A stretch of DNA of 64,000 nucleotides from SIG603 sp964370635 (GCA_964370635.1 CAYJJU010000008.1:1-64000), one strand, 5' to 3'; numbered from the stretch's first letter, positions 33,930-43,578 are shown. Numbers and translations: made by a program. Notes: generated from the letters alone by a model not told the origin.

Positions 33930-35489
33930 ATGAAACGAGTTTTCACCTTATATAGAGTATCTACAAAAGGACAAGTAGACCAAGATGATATACCTATGCA
34001 AAAAACAGCTTGCCAAGAATTTGCAAAAAGTCAAGGTGATTGGACAATTACAAGTGAATTTTATGAAAAAGGTGTATCGGGATTTAAAGTGTCGGCTGAT
34101 GAAAGAGATGCAATTCAAGACATAAAGGCAGCAGCAGAGAAAAAAGAGTTTGATATATTACTGGTATTTATGTTTGATAGGCTAGGCAGACGACAAAACG
34201 AAACACCGTTTGTTGTGGAGTGGTTTGTAAATCAAGGAATAGAGGTATGGAGTGCAAAAGAAGGTCAACAAAGATTTGACAACGAGGCGGATTATTTAAT
34301 AAATTTCATGAGGTTTTGGCAAGCTGGGGGAGAGAGCAGGAAAACTTCAATGAGGGTCAAAACGAGACTGGAACAGCTGACAGAAGAAGGAATATACACA
34401 GGTGGAGTTGTTCCGCTAGGATACGAGCTCATAAAAAGTGGCAAGCGAAATAAAAAAGGCAAAGAGCTATTGGAGATAAGTATTGACGAAGAAAAAGCAA
34501 AGTATGTAAGACTCATATTTGAGATGACAGTGAAAAGAGGATATGGCTCATACAGAATGGCAGAATACCTAAATAAATTAGGCGTAAAAACATCAAACGG
34601 AAGCAAGTTTCAGTGCAATACAATTAACAGAATACTAAAAAATAAGTTGTACTGTGGTTATATACATAACGGGAATGCTTGCTCAGGTAAACTCGAACAC
34701 ATTGAGATTATAGAAGAAGATTTATTTAATCAAGCACAGGATATATTAGTACAGCGCTCTCGCAAAGAAAATGAAAAAAGCCATATCGCCAAAAATACAA
34801 AAGGAAAAACGCTGCTTTCGGGAAACATTTTCTGCGCAAGCTGTGGAGCGAGAATGAATGCGACAAGCTATACCGACAAATATAAGAGAAAAGATGGTAG
34901 CATGTATGAAGTGAGAAAACAGCGCTATATATGTACAGGCAAAACAAGAAATAATGCCTCATGTGAAGGTCAAGTTGCTTATGTATCAACAAAAATTGAC
35001 GAAACGATAAGTGAGATAGTTTGTGAGTATCTAAACAAAATAAAGACCACACCAAAAAGTGTGGCTCTCGAGAGGAAATATAATAAAGAAATCAGCTTAT
35101 GTAAAAGTACAAGAAAAAAATTAGTAAGTGATACGGACAAGCTAAGAAAAAGATTAAAAGGCTTAACAGATGAAATATCAAAGTCATTAATGGGGGAGAG
35201 TAAGTTTTCGCCGGATATATTATCAGAAGCAATAGAGTCAGCAAAGTCGCAAATCAGAGAAAACGAGCAGAAATTAACGGACTTGGAGCTTGAAATACTA
35301 GACGGCGAAGTAATGACAAAAAAACTAGACCACTACTACGCACAGTTTAGGGCATGGTCAGACGAATTTTTATCAGCAGAAACAGAACAAAAGAAAATGA
35401 TAATCTGCCAGTTGATATCAAGAATAGAGTTTGGCAGAGGGTATGAATTAAATATAGAGTTTAATACGGATTATGAGCAGTTTTTGTGA
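33930..35489 (+). CDS. Large serine recombinase (ICE integrase)
   Basis: A 519-residue recombinase started at ATG 33930 with AGGAGG; an open frame runs further up but overlaps the previous gene. The N-terminal resolvase domain has the catalytic Ser in LYRVSTKGQ and Arg in FMFDRLGRR. A recombinase domain (GYELIKSGKR, GYGSYRMAEYLNKLGVKT) follows, then a zinc ribbon (CASCGARM with a later C) and a coiled-coil to the end. This is the Tn4451/TndX type, which inserts and excises large elements. Its attachment site should lie close by, so the right ICE end is probably in the next few hundred bases. Confidence 0.92.
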   Translation: MKRVFTLYRVSTKGQVDQDDIPMQKTACQEFAKSQGDWTITSEFYEKGVSGFKVSADERDAIQDIKAAAEKKEFDILLVFMFDRLGRRQNETPFVVEWFVNQGIEVWSAKEGQQRFDNEADYLINFMRFWQAGGESRKTSMRVKTRLEQLTEEGIYTGGVVPLGYELIKSGKRNKKGKELLEISIDEEKAKYVRLIFEMTVKRGYGSYRMAEYLNKLGVKTSNGSKFQCNTINRILKNKLYCGYIHNGNACSGKLEHIEIIEEDLFNQAQDILVQRSRKENEKSHIAKNTKGKTLLSGNIFCASCGARMNATSYTDKYKRKDGSMYEVRKQRYICTGKTRNNASCEGQVAYVSTKIDETISEIVCEYLNKIKTTPKSVALERKYNKEISLCKSTRKKLVSDTDKLRKRLKGLTDEISKSLMGESKFSPDILSEAIESAKSQIRENEQKLTDLELEILDGEVMTKKLDHYYAQFRAWSDEFLSAETEQKKMIICQLISRIEFGRGYELNIEFNTDYEQFL

Positions 35490-35559
35490 GGGGGGTTAGG
35501 CTCATCAAATAATAGTTAAATTGTTTGAAAGTTTAGCAAGGTTAAGTTGAAAAAATTCT

Positions 35560-35680
35560 TATCTTTTCTATTGGTATAATAAAAGAGAACTATAGATAGT
35601 TTAATATTATTATAATTTGGTGCATAATAATTTGTAATAAATTGTCACAATATGAGTTTTTAGTAATTCGAATTTTAACT
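35560..35680. repeat. 121-bp direct repeat, copy A (leader of the Thoeris block)
   Basis: It matches 42192-42312 over 121 bases without gaps; I count five differences. It holds TATAAT (35575 region), an AACTAT-ag-ATAGTT palindrome, ATTATTAT/ATAATAAT arms and an AATTCGAATT palindrome. It ends just before GGAGGGG and a four-codon reading frame (ATG at 35700). It is likely a shared promoter-operator, or a recombination site by which defence cassettes were added. Confidence 0.85.
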
Positions 35681-35753
35681 AAATGGAGGGGAGTTAAATA
35701 TGATAAACATTTAGGGGGAAATATAGGAAGAACAATTACTAAGGAGGAAAAAA

Positions 35754-36254
35754 ATGGCGTATAGAAATAAAGTTTATGTATCAATGGACGCAGACAATGA
35801 TTTACATTACTATTACCTTATGAAAGCGTGGAAACAGAGTGATAATACAGAGTTTGATTTTCATGATGCACATGATATTAACACTATAACAGATAAAAGT
35901 GAGAAATCTATAAAAGAGGGTTTGCAAAAACGATTTCGGAATACAAAAGTTTTTGTTCTTTTAGTTGGCGAGAGTACAAGGTATTTGTATAAATATGTTC
36001 GCTGGGAAATAGAAGAAGCTGTTAAAAGGGGTTTGCCTTGTATCGTGGTAAATATTAATGGTAAGCGCTCTTTAGATAATGAACGTTGCCCTCCTTTAGC
36101 AAGAGATAACTTGGCTGTACATATTAGTTTTAATGCTAAAATAATGCAATATGCACTTGAAAATTGGCCTCAAAGCGATGATAAAAAAAGAAAAGAAAAG
36201 AAGACTGGAGCTTTTTATTATGTGGAAGAGACATATAAAAAATTGGGGCTATAA
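35754..36254 (+). CDS. thsB: ThsB-like TIR-domain protein (type II Thoeris)
   Basis: A 166-residue protein, all one domain, with AAGGAGG before the ATG. It has the DUF1863/ThsB form of the TIR fold: first strand NKVYVSMD, then FVLLVGESTRYLYKYVRWEIEEAVKRG with the likely catalytic Glu (E85) in the WEIE motif, then LPCIVVNING. In Thoeris such proteins sense infection and convert NAD+ to a signal nucleotide. The gene overlaps that of a membrane-Macro protein by 35 bases, which is the layout of type II Thoeris, where the signal reported is histidine-ADP-ribose (from memory). Phage trigger unknown. Confidence 0.87.
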   Translation: MAYRNKVYVSMDADNDLHYYYLMKAWKQSDNTEFDFHDAHDINTITDKSEKSIKEGLQKRFRNTKVFVLLVGESTRYLYKYVRWEIEEAVKRGLPCIVVNINGKRSLDNERCPPLARDNLAVHISFNAKIMQYALENWPQSDDKKRKEKKTGAFYYVEETYKKLGL

Positions 36255-37164
36255 AGCTAAGTTTCAAATAAAATACATGTTTTTTCGGCGTTTGAATATA
36301 ATTGCGTGTTCTTTGTCGATTTTAGGTATTTTATTAACAATTGCAGAGTTGCAAAGAGTATTTTTTGAATCAACCAAAATCTATGACTGTTTGCATGAAT
36401 ATAATAGTTTTATTCTTTTTGTCACATTTGCAATTTCAATTTGTAAGTGTAGATTTAAATTTATACGAAAGTATTCAATAAAAAATACAGATATTGCTAT
36501 CACTTTATCTGTAACAGATATGATAAATAGTAAAACAGCAATCATCATACCAACAAACTCAACGTTTGACACTAAAATGGAAGGTGAATTTATAAGTGCA
36601 GGTAGTGTGCAAGGACAATTTCAAAATAGATTTTTCGAAAATAATTTAGGTGTACTCGACAAATTGATTGAAAATGGTCTTTTAAATAAGACATATGAAA
36701 CTTTAAACAGATCGAGCAGTAAATCAAAGCAATATCCAATAGGTACAGTTAGTAAAATAACACACAATGGTTTGCATTACTATTTTGTTGCAGTAGCTCA
36801 CATCAATGAGTATGGTAAACCAGTTAACTCTAAATTTGAAAATATTCAATCAGCATTAGAGAGCATTTGGTCTGAACTTGAAAAAAGAGGCCATGTTGAG
36901 GATATATCTATTCCGCTTATTGGAACAGGAAGAGCGGGGATACAGGATATAACTAGAGAAAAGATTATAAAAGAAATCATATTTTCTTTTATTGCATCTT
37001 CAAAAGAAAGAAAAGTAACTGAGTGTCTTAATATTTGTATTTATCCTTCTGATTTAAAGGCTGATTCATTAGATTTAAATGAGTTGATGACATATCTAGA
37101 ATACATGTGCAAATATAAATATTCAGAAAGCAGTACTACTAATATAGGAACTCCGATATCATAA
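36220..37164 (+). CDS. thsA: ThsA-like effector: two membrane helices plus Macro domain
   Basis: A 314-residue protein that I start at ATG 36220 (GGAG nine bases before), with a 35-base overlap with thsB; the open frame up to 36151 has no ribosome site. Two transmembrane helices lie at about 24-44 and 62-80. The rest is a Macro domain: AIIIPTNSTFD (first strand with Asn), then IPLIGTGRAGI (231-241), the loop that binds the ADP-ribose diphosphate. In type II Thoeris the Macro domain binds the TIR-made signal and the protein then damages the membrane, stopping the infected cell. The length and order fit well. A plain ADP-ribose hydrolase is unlikely given the membrane anchor. Confidence 0.86.
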   Translation: MWKRHIKNWGYKAKFQIKYMFFRRLNIIACSLSILGILLTIAELQRVFFESTKIYDCLHEYNSFILFVTFAISICKCRFKFIRKYSIKNTDIAITLSVTDMINSKTAIIIPTNSTFDTKMEGEFISAGSVQGQFQNRFFENNLGVLDKLIENGLLNKTYETLNRSSSKSKQYPIGTVSKITHNGLHYYFVAVAHINEYGKPVNSKFENIQSALESIWSELEKRGHVEDISIPLIGTGRAGIQDITREKIIKEIIFSFIASSKERKVTECLNICIYPSDLKADSLDLNELMTYLEYMCKYKYSESSTTNIGTPIS

Positions 37165-37318
37165 GAAGCAAGTTGTATAGAAAAATAACAAATAAGGCAC
37201 CCAGAGAGTACGATATTAATTGTAACGATTTATTCTATGTAAGGGAGTGCTTGAAAAATACAAGTAAATATGTTATGAGCTGGAGTGCCGCAATTTTTGA
37301 TAAGGATGGGCGAAAAAG

Positions 37319-40300
37319 ATGGAAGGGAAATTAATCCAACTAGGTAAAGATACAATTTTCAATTACATAACGGGACTTTTAACTGGGAAATTTGAAGAGT
37401 TTAAACAAGACAAATCTGATGAGAAGTTCTTAAATGACTTTAAAGAATTGAACTGGTCTCATAAAATAGATGACGGGGTTAAGGATAGGATAGCAAAGTT
37501 GTTTAAGAATACTACATTAGCCAGGGATATGTATAATATGGCAAAAAATGATTTAGACAAATCTCATGCAGAAAATGAAGAATGTATTAAAAGGCGTGTA
37601 GAAGAATTCTTTAATTCAGAAAACGAGAAAAACACACTTCTCAAAAATGGAGTGGCAGATGTTTTAAAGTTGCAGTATTACTATATGTTTTATACACTAA
37701 ATGAACTATCAAAAAGAGATATTGTTAGTATAAACCAGACGTTAAAGCCGATTTTTTATAAGATAGAAGAATTACATAAGGAAATAATCAAAGGGAATAC
37801 TGCTATACTTAAAGAGTTATGCGAACTAAAAGAAATGTTATCGCATAAAGAAATATATACGCTAAGTCAAATTGACAAGAAGATAAAAGTGTCCACATGC
37901 AACCCATCAATAAATATTGATTTTTTTACTATAGATGATGAAGAATTCAAAACTAATTTTAAGAGAGATCTTCAAAAAAATAATATTTATATTTATGGAC
38001 GCTCTAAAGAAGAAACTACTTATTGTATTTTAAATGAGCTTAGGTTTTTAGGGAAAGAGGATAGCGTTTTTGTTATTAAAGATATTGATACTTGGAACGA
38101 AATAGCAAAAAGTGAAAACTTTAAACGCAAAATATTAATTCCTTTTTTCTATGCGGATGAGATAACATCTATTTCCAATAATACAAATATTTTTGTAGGA
38201 AATGACAGCGATAAAGTGCAGAGCAAATCGTGTTTGAATTTAAGAAGGCGAACCAAGAAAACAATAGTAAAAAAATTAGAAAATGCAGGGCTACTTTATG
38301 AAGAAGCACATAAATTAGTAGATTCTACTAATGGTTTGTATCTTCCGATGAAGAAAAAAATATATAATGGACAGCTCCTTAAAAAGCCGAAGTGGGTAAA
38401 AGAAAAAACAAAAGCTGCAATTGTGGCGATGTTATGCGAAAAATGGACAGAGTGCGAAGGCGATAAAGCTGTTGTTGAAAAACTATTTTCTGATAAATAT
38501 GATGAGTTTTACAAATGTATAAGTAGATACAGTAGAGATGAAGAGCCACTGGTTTTAAATGTCAAATCTTATAGAGGAGAATATAAAAGATTAGCTGACT
38601 TTGAAAATGTATGGGAGTTAATGTCTCAAGATCTTGACCAGCAAATTATTGATGATTTTTTTGAAATAGTGATTAAAACGGTGACTCAAATTAATAATAA
38701 TTGTTCCGACATATTAAAAACAGGCATGCTCCGCTCCTTGATAATGCTATCATGTTTTTGCAATGAAAAAAATCAAATTAAACATAAAATTGATAGTGCA
38801 GTAAATGAGATTTTAGAGACAGCAGTAAATATAGATTCATGGGCATATATTTCAAAGTATATTCAGTTGCTGAGTGAAATTTCACCAGATGTAATCATTA
38901 GCAGATTAGAAAATGAACTAACTAACCCTACTGGATTAATAGATCTATTTGAAAAATCTTCGAAAGTTGGAACTAAATATATAGATATCCTGTTTTCCGT
39001 AGAACAACTTCTTTTTCAAAAAAAATATGTTCACAGAGCAGTAGAATGGTTATGGGAAATAAACGAAAGAAGTATTGAGTATCCTATGGCTAATGCGCCT
39101 AATAATATACTTAGTTTAATATTTTGTCCTTGGGTGAATTTAGTCTCATTGAGTAAAAATGATAAGATATCGCTTTCTCACAATAGTATTATAAAATATG
39201 GTAAAGCTTGGGAAATTATATATAATTCCATACCGGCAAATAGTGGCGCTATGGCTACTAATATTTCAAAACCTATTTTACGAGAAGTTGATGATGTTCC
39301 AGAGTTTTCGAAAGAAGACTTTAATGAGATATGCAGAGAATATTTTAATGAATGTAGAGGCTTGTGTGCTCAAGATGTTGATAGATGGAGTGAATTAATA
39401 AAAAAACTTGATATTTGGGATAAAGAAATAATACACGATACATTGAAATTGATGATTGAAGAATTGAATGAAATAGATGACAGCAAGAGCATATTAATTA
39501 AAAATCAATTGAGGGAATTAATTTATGAGCATAGTTACTTCAGAGATGCACACTGGGCAATGGATGAAGAGTGTATAGAATTATATTTAGAAGCTTTTAA
39601 TAAAATTCATATGGAGGATGATACTTATGATTATATATATCTGTTTCATTCTAAGTATAGTTTTCCGATTTTAAATCCCGACCCATATAATAAAAATGAG
39701 AGTAGTCAGCAAGTTAATGAAAAAAAGGCAGAAATAGAAATTGGGCAAAAAATAAAAGAATTTGAAAGTAAAAATTTAGATGTATTTAAGTTGATTAGCT
39801 TATGTTCAAAAGAAAATATGAGTAATGCAGGAATAGTATTAGGGAAATATTATCAAAATGGTATGTTTGATGAAAACTTTTTGAAAGAACTAATCGAAAA
39901 AAACGCTGACGATAATCTAATATATAACTATTTAATTCAACATATTAGAAATGACAATGACTTACTAGATATACTTGTTGATATTTTAGATAAAAAATAT
40001 AATAAATATGGTCTAGCTGCTAAATTGCTGCGTTGTAAAAAAATCGAATATGATAAAATGGCTTTGATAAATTCTGCTAGCTGTAAAGTTCAAGAGTTTT
40101 TTTGGAATAGTGGAGAAGTTGCATACTGCTTAAATAAAGATAGAGATACAGTTATGCACGGGTTGGAAAAGTGCTTGCATTATTCAAATTACTGTGCATA
40201 CATAGAAATTCTCTATATATATAAATCTGAGCTTGAAATAGAAGAAGTTTATGAGAAATTAGTGGATGTAGTTAATAAGCTTGTTAGAGTAAATAAAAAA

Positions 40301-41032
40301 GAAAAATTCTCATCACTTGGTTATCAATTAAATGGTTTGCTTCAGCGACTATTTCTCGAATATAGTGAGGATAAAGAGAAAAGTAAAGAGCTATATAATG
40401 TAGAAATGCTTTTTAGCAGTTTGCTTGGGTGGGAAAAAATGTTATTCACACAACAAGAGTTGAAAGGGAATCCATATGTTTATGCTGAATGGTTAAATTA
40501 TCTGTATAAAAAAGATACTGAATATGACGAGGTTCTAGAGGCGGATGATTTTGAGAAGCGAAAAAGCATAGCAAAAAAACTTTTTCATATTAATTACTAC
40601 GCCAAATTCTGTCCAGCTGAAAAGGATGGGGAAGTGGAGTATGATGACTTAGTAAACTGGTGTAATGAATTTAAAGTAGCACTGGTTAAACAGAAACAAG
40701 AACGTTTGTTTAGTTCGGTAGTGGGAAGGCTTTTTGCAAATTCTCCGCTTGGAGAGGATAATAATATGCCGCATGAATCAGTAAGAAAGTTAATTGAAGA
40801 AATATATAATGACAAGTTGAAAAATGCGTATGTAATTGAAATCCAAAATAGCAGGGGAATGCATCTGTTTTCTCAAGGCAAAAGCGAACGTGAACTGTCG
40901 TTAAAGTATAAAAATAATGCAGATGATATACGGCTAAAGTTTCCTAGAAGTGCTACTATATATGATGCCTTGGCAGAAAATTATCGCATTGAAGCTGATA
41001 GGGAAAGAGAGTGTGCTGAAAATGAAGAATAA
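37319..41032 (+). CDS. Large STAND-like protein with degenerate P-loop, probable defence protein
   Basis: A 1237-residue cytosolic protein, family not recognised. Residues 1-190 are helical, with a coiled-coil part at 140-185. Residues 220-300 look like a P-loop domain: NNIYIYGRSKEETTY takes the Walker A place but lacks the Gly-Lys; KILIPFFYADEI and NTNIFVGND follow as core strands. Residues 305-350 (LRRRTKKTIVKKLENAGLLYEEAHKLV) resemble the winged helix after the ATPase in STAND sensors. From about 380 to the end it is helical and repeat-like, as in sensor domains. This suggests an Avs/NLR-like sensor that has lost nucleotide hydrolysis. It lies 154 bases after thsA. Confidence 0.7.
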   Translation: MEGKLIQLGKDTIFNYITGLLTGKFEEFKQDKSDEKFLNDFKELNWSHKIDDGVKDRIAKLFKNTTLARDMYNMAKNDLDKSHAENEECIKRRVEEFFNSENEKNTLLKNGVADVLKLQYYYMFYTLNELSKRDIVSINQTLKPIFYKIEELHKEIIKGNTAILKELCELKEMLSHKEIYTLSQIDKKIKVSTCNPSINIDFFTIDDEEFKTNFKRDLQKNNIYIYGRSKEETTYCILNELRFLGKEDSVFVIKDIDTWNEIAKSENFKRKILIPFFYADEITSISNNTNIFVGNDSDKVQSKSCLNLRRRTKKTIVKKLENAGLLYEEAHKLVDSTNGLYLPMKKKIYNGQLLKKPKWVKEKTKAAIVAMLCEKWTECEGDKAVVEKLFSDKYDEFYKCISRYSRDEEPLVLNVKSYRGEYKRLADFENVWELMSQDLDQQIIDDFFEIVIKTVTQINNNCSDILKTGMLRSLIMLSCFCNEKNQIKHKIDSAVNEILETAVNIDSWAYISKYIQLLSEISPDVIISRLENELTNPTGLIDLFEKSSKVGTKYIDILFSVEQLLFQKKYVHRAVEWLWEINERSIEYPMANAPNNILSLIFCPWVNLVSLSKNDKISLSHNSIIKYGKAWEIIYNSIPANSGAMATNISKPILREVDDVPEFSKEDFNEICREYFNECRGLCAQDVDRWSELIKKLDIWDKEIIHDTLKLMIEELNEIDDSKSILIKNQLRELIYEHSYFRDAHWAMDEECIELYLEAFNKIHMEDDTYDYIYLFHSKYSFPILNPDPYNKNESSQQVNEKKAEIEIGQKIKEFESKNLDVFKLISLCSKENMSNAGIVLGKYYQNGMFDENFLKELIEKNADDNLIYNYLIQHIRNDNDLLDILVDILDKKYNKYGLAAKLLRCKKIEYDKMALINSASCKVQEFFWNSGEVAYCLNKDRDTVMHGLEKCLHYSNYCAYIEILYIYKSELEIEEVYEKLVDVVNKLVRVNKKEKFSSLGYQLNGLLQRLFLEYSEDKEKSKELYNVEMLFSSLLGWEKMLFTQQELKGNPYVYAEWLNYLYKKDTEYDEVLEADDFEKRKSIAKKLFHINYYAKFCPAEKDGEVEYDDLVNWCNEFKVALVKQKQERLFSSVVGRLFANSPLGEDNNMPHESVRKLIEEIYNDKLKNAYVIEIQNSRGMHLFSQGKSERELSLKYKNNADDIRLKFPRSATIYDALAENYRIEADRERECAENEE

Positions 41033-41163
41033 ACATAATGGTAAATGTTGTCAGAAAATTTTTACAGCGTTACTTTAAAGTTGAAAGATATTTTAATGTG
41101 TACTTAGTTCTTGGAGATGAACTGATTATAATTATTAGATTTTTATTACAGGGGGTTTTTATC

Positions 41164-41985
41164 ATGAATGAAGAATATAAGAGAAAAGAAAGTGCTGATT
41201 TAGCGATAATCAAGGCGTTAATTGGTATTACACAGCTATATGCGCTTGAAGAAGCAAGCAAAAAAATAAACTCGAGTTTTTTACAGGCAAAGGCTATAAC
41301 AACCTATTATATTGTGTATCATATGTTTTCATCGCATATTGCAAGATTTGATAAATGCAAGAAAATACATAGAGAGATAAAAGAATCAATACTTAACAGT
41401 GAAGGAGAAAAACCCGAAGATTGGACTAATTGTGCTAATGTAGAAAAAGATATTGCGTGTAGCATTGGACATTGTGATATAAAAAAATATTGCAAATCAC
41501 AACGTAAAAACGAAAAGCCAGAACTAAAAAATAGTATCTTAACAGCTAATTTCATAGGTGATAATGAGGGGAATGCTTCGTATTTATATGAAAAATTATG
41601 CTACATTAGGGATAGAGTTGTTTACCGTCCGACCTTTGTATATGATGATAATGGAAAGTGTTTTCAAACTAGCAAAGATATAAAAAAAGAAATCATGTCG
41701 ATGCCAGACAGTAATGCATTAATTAGTATTTTATATAAATATTGTGAGTCAATCAAGTTTGTGTCATCTGAAAAATCATGTCACAATGAAGAGAAATACT
41801 GGGTTTCAATTGGGCTATCTCCTGAAGAAGTGAAATTGTTCAAACAAGAAGGGCTTTTTGATGAAGATTTGAACACTTACGAATTTATCCTTCAGATAGC
41901 TGAACTAGAAACACCAGAAAAAGTAATGGAACTATACAAAAGGTTTTATGTACCATTTAAGGACAAATTTAAGAGGGATAGGTAA
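41164..41985 (+). CDS. Unknown protein paired with the STAND-like gene
   Basis: A 273-residue protein; I take ATG 41164 (AGGGGG site) and not the earlier frame from 41038. The first 60 residues are helical (ADLAIIKALIGITQLYALEEASKK, then AKAITTYYIVYHMFSSHIARF), with a later helix YLYEKLCYIRDRVVYRP. This has the general look of HEPN-type helical bundles, but the RNase motif R-x4-6-H is not clearly present. Five Cys occur in the stretch from about 80 to 110. It follows the STAND-like gene by 130 bases and ends at a strong terminator, so it probably belongs to the same transcription unit as Thoeris and the STAND-like gene. Confidence 0.6.
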   Translation: MNEEYKRKESADLAIIKALIGITQLYALEEASKKINSSFLQAKAITTYYIVYHMFSSHIARFDKCKKIHREIKESILNSEGEKPEDWTNCANVEKDIACSIGHCDIKKYCKSQRKNEKPELKNSILTANFIGDNEGNASYLYEKLCYIRDRVVYRPTFVYDDNGKCFQTSKDIKKEIMSMPDSNALISILYKYCESIKFVSSEKSCHNEEKYWVSIGLSPEEVKLFKQEGLFDEDLNTYEFILQIAELETPEKVMELYKRFYVPFKDKFKRDR

Positions 41986-42078
41986 TTTCTAATAATTTAA
42001 CAAAGTGAAAATAAGATCAGTATAAAAATCAGATAAGTATCGAAAATTTAAACGTGAAAACCTATTATAAACCAAAAA

Positions 42079-42110
42079 GAGATAGCAGAAAAAACTGCTA
42101 TCTCCTTTTT
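42079..42110 (+). terminator. Strong intrinsic terminator closing the Thoeris/STAND unit
   Basis: GAGATAGCAG (42079-42088) pairs perfectly with CTGCTATCTC (42095-42104), followed by a five-T run. Confidence 0.9.
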
Positions 42111-42191
42111 ATAAATTCTCAAGTTAGAAAAAGCATATTGTATTATATTAGTTGCAGTAATTTTAAATAATATCCACTCTCAAAATTGCCA

Positions 42192-42312
42192 TATCTTTTC
42201 TATTGGTATAGTAAATGAGAACTATAGATAGTTTAATATTATTATAATTTGGTGCATAATAATTTGTAATAAATTGCCACAATATGAGTTTTTAGCAATT
42301 TGAATTTTAACT
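42192..42312. repeat. 121-bp direct repeat, copy B
   Basis: Second copy of the element at 35560-35680. A possible promoter is TTGCCA with TATAGT 15 bases on. Unlike copy A it is followed by about 420 bases without an intact gene, so whatever it once drove may have been lost. Confidence 0.85.
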
Positions 42313-42735
42313 TAAATAAAAGAAGGTTAAATGTGACAAGGTATCAAGGGAAAGAAACAGTTTAGCATTTTTTTCTCAAGAGGTTTAGATTTTACTTTTA
42401 AGTCAGTGCAGATTTATTCGAGAATTTATATAGTTAAATATAAATTGTGTCATATTCAAGATAGAATGAACCTAGTAAATTAATAAAATATTAAATTGGA
42501 ATGCTTTAGTTGTTGATAGGAAAATCTATAGAAGTTTATATAAACGCACTTAAGAATCTATGGGGAAACTCAAACGAATAAAAAACAACAGTTGAATTTA
42601 GCGGAAGTCATTCAAATGCAACTTAAATTGTTTAAATGCATGGTGTTTTTGCCTTGTGGATAAGCTGAAATTTATTTAAATAACAAAATACAGGATTGTA
42701 TTTTGAAAAATGATTATATAATTGGAGTTTGAAAT
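42313..42735 (+). other. AT-rich gap with a possible coding remnant
   Basis: No intact gene. Around 42545-42660 one frame reads LRIYGETQTNKKQQLNLAEV and then IQMQLKLFKCMVFLPCG before a stop. It has no start and is closed upstream by TAA. It could be the tail of a decayed gene behind repeat copy B. Otherwise I see nothing but the ribosome site of the next gene (GGAG at 42724). Confidence 0.35.
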
Positions 42736-43578
42736 ATGGAATTACATTACTATTTTATTAACGGCTTTAGGATAATGAGCCGCTATTTTAAAAATCTGTT
42801 TAGTGAAACAAAATATCCTTTTTTGTTAACAATTCTTTTGACATCTAAATGTACAAATTTTAGTATATGCGAGTATTGCTGGCGGCCTAAAAAAACTTGG
42901 AGTCAAGACGATATTAGTCTAGAAAAAATAAGTAAACTATTAAAAGAAAAAATACCTATGGTGTTATTATCGGGAGGTGAACCTACATTGCATCCCGACT
43001 TTAAAGAAATTGTTAATTCATTTGAAAAAATTAATACTACTATTTTTATTTTGTCTAATGGAAAAAATTATAAGTTAATCTCTGAGTCCATTACAAACAA
43101 GACGACAACAAATGTAATGTTATCAATAACAACCTATGATACCAAAGAAAAAATTAAAGAAACAAGAAATGCTTTTGATTATTTGCAGAATCAAGGAATA
43201 AAAGTATATTTGAATATCCCAATAGATGTTAATAGTTCTGATTTGTCTTTTTTCACTGATGATGTAATAGCTGTTTTGAAAATGGCGAAAAGGGTGTATA
43301 TTACTCCATTTACTCGAGATGTGTGTGAATTGTCAGATGAAAAATATGATGAAATTAAACGTTTTAAGAATTATATTTCAAAAAAAATTGGAGTAGAAAA
43401 AATAGTATGTTCATCAAAAATTAAATTGATATCAAAAAAAATATATAGTTATTTTGCATGGCTAATTGATTGTAAATTTGATGATTGTAGTGCTTTCCCA
43501 TTTCGTGCTACCATGTTGGAAAATGGTGAAATTGTAAATTGTATAAAGAAAGGAAACTCTAAAAATGAAGCTATTTAA
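42736..43578 (+). CDS. Radical SAM protein in the defence island
   Basis: A 280-residue radical SAM enzyme, family not recognised. The cluster motif is C39-x5-C45-x2-C48 (CTNFSICEYC), with two extra residues compared with the common C-x3-C-x2-C. LLSGGEPTLHPDF (G80 G81 E82) is the SAM-binding strand. The C-terminus has C246, C251 and C269 and reads like a very short SPASM/Twitch-type end. It overlaps the following membrane protein gene by 14 bases. Nothing resembling a peptide substrate gene is nearby, and it lacks the NxKCGFCF motif of viperins, so chain-terminator synthesis is not supported. A role in defence is inferred only from its place. Confidence 0.75.
   Translation: MELHYYFINGFRIMSRYFKNLFSETKYPFLLTILLTSKCTNFSICEYCWRPKKTWSQDDISLEKISKLLKEKIPMVLLSGGEPTLHPDFKEIVNSFEKINTTIFILSNGKNYKLISESITNKTTTNVMLSITTYDTKEKIKETRNAFDYLQNQGIKVYLNIPIDVNSSDLSFFTDDVIAVLKMAKRVYITPFTRDVCELSDEKYDEIKRFKNYISKKIGVEKIVCSSKIKLISKKIYSYFAWLIDCKFDDCSAFPFRATMLENGEIVNCIKKGNSKNEAI

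Noticed and set aside
33930..35489. Serine recombinase as the enzyme that used the tRNA-Asn site
   Set aside because: tRNA 3' ends are typical targets of tyrosine integrases, and 14 kb of other genes lie between; more likely it serves the nested ICE.
36220..37164. Plain Macro-domain ADP-ribose hydrolase
   Set aside because: Two membrane helices and overlap with a TIR gene fit a Thoeris effector better.
42736..43578. Prokaryotic viperin
   Set aside because: The cluster motif and the surrounding residues differ, and there is no nucleotide kinase neighbour.
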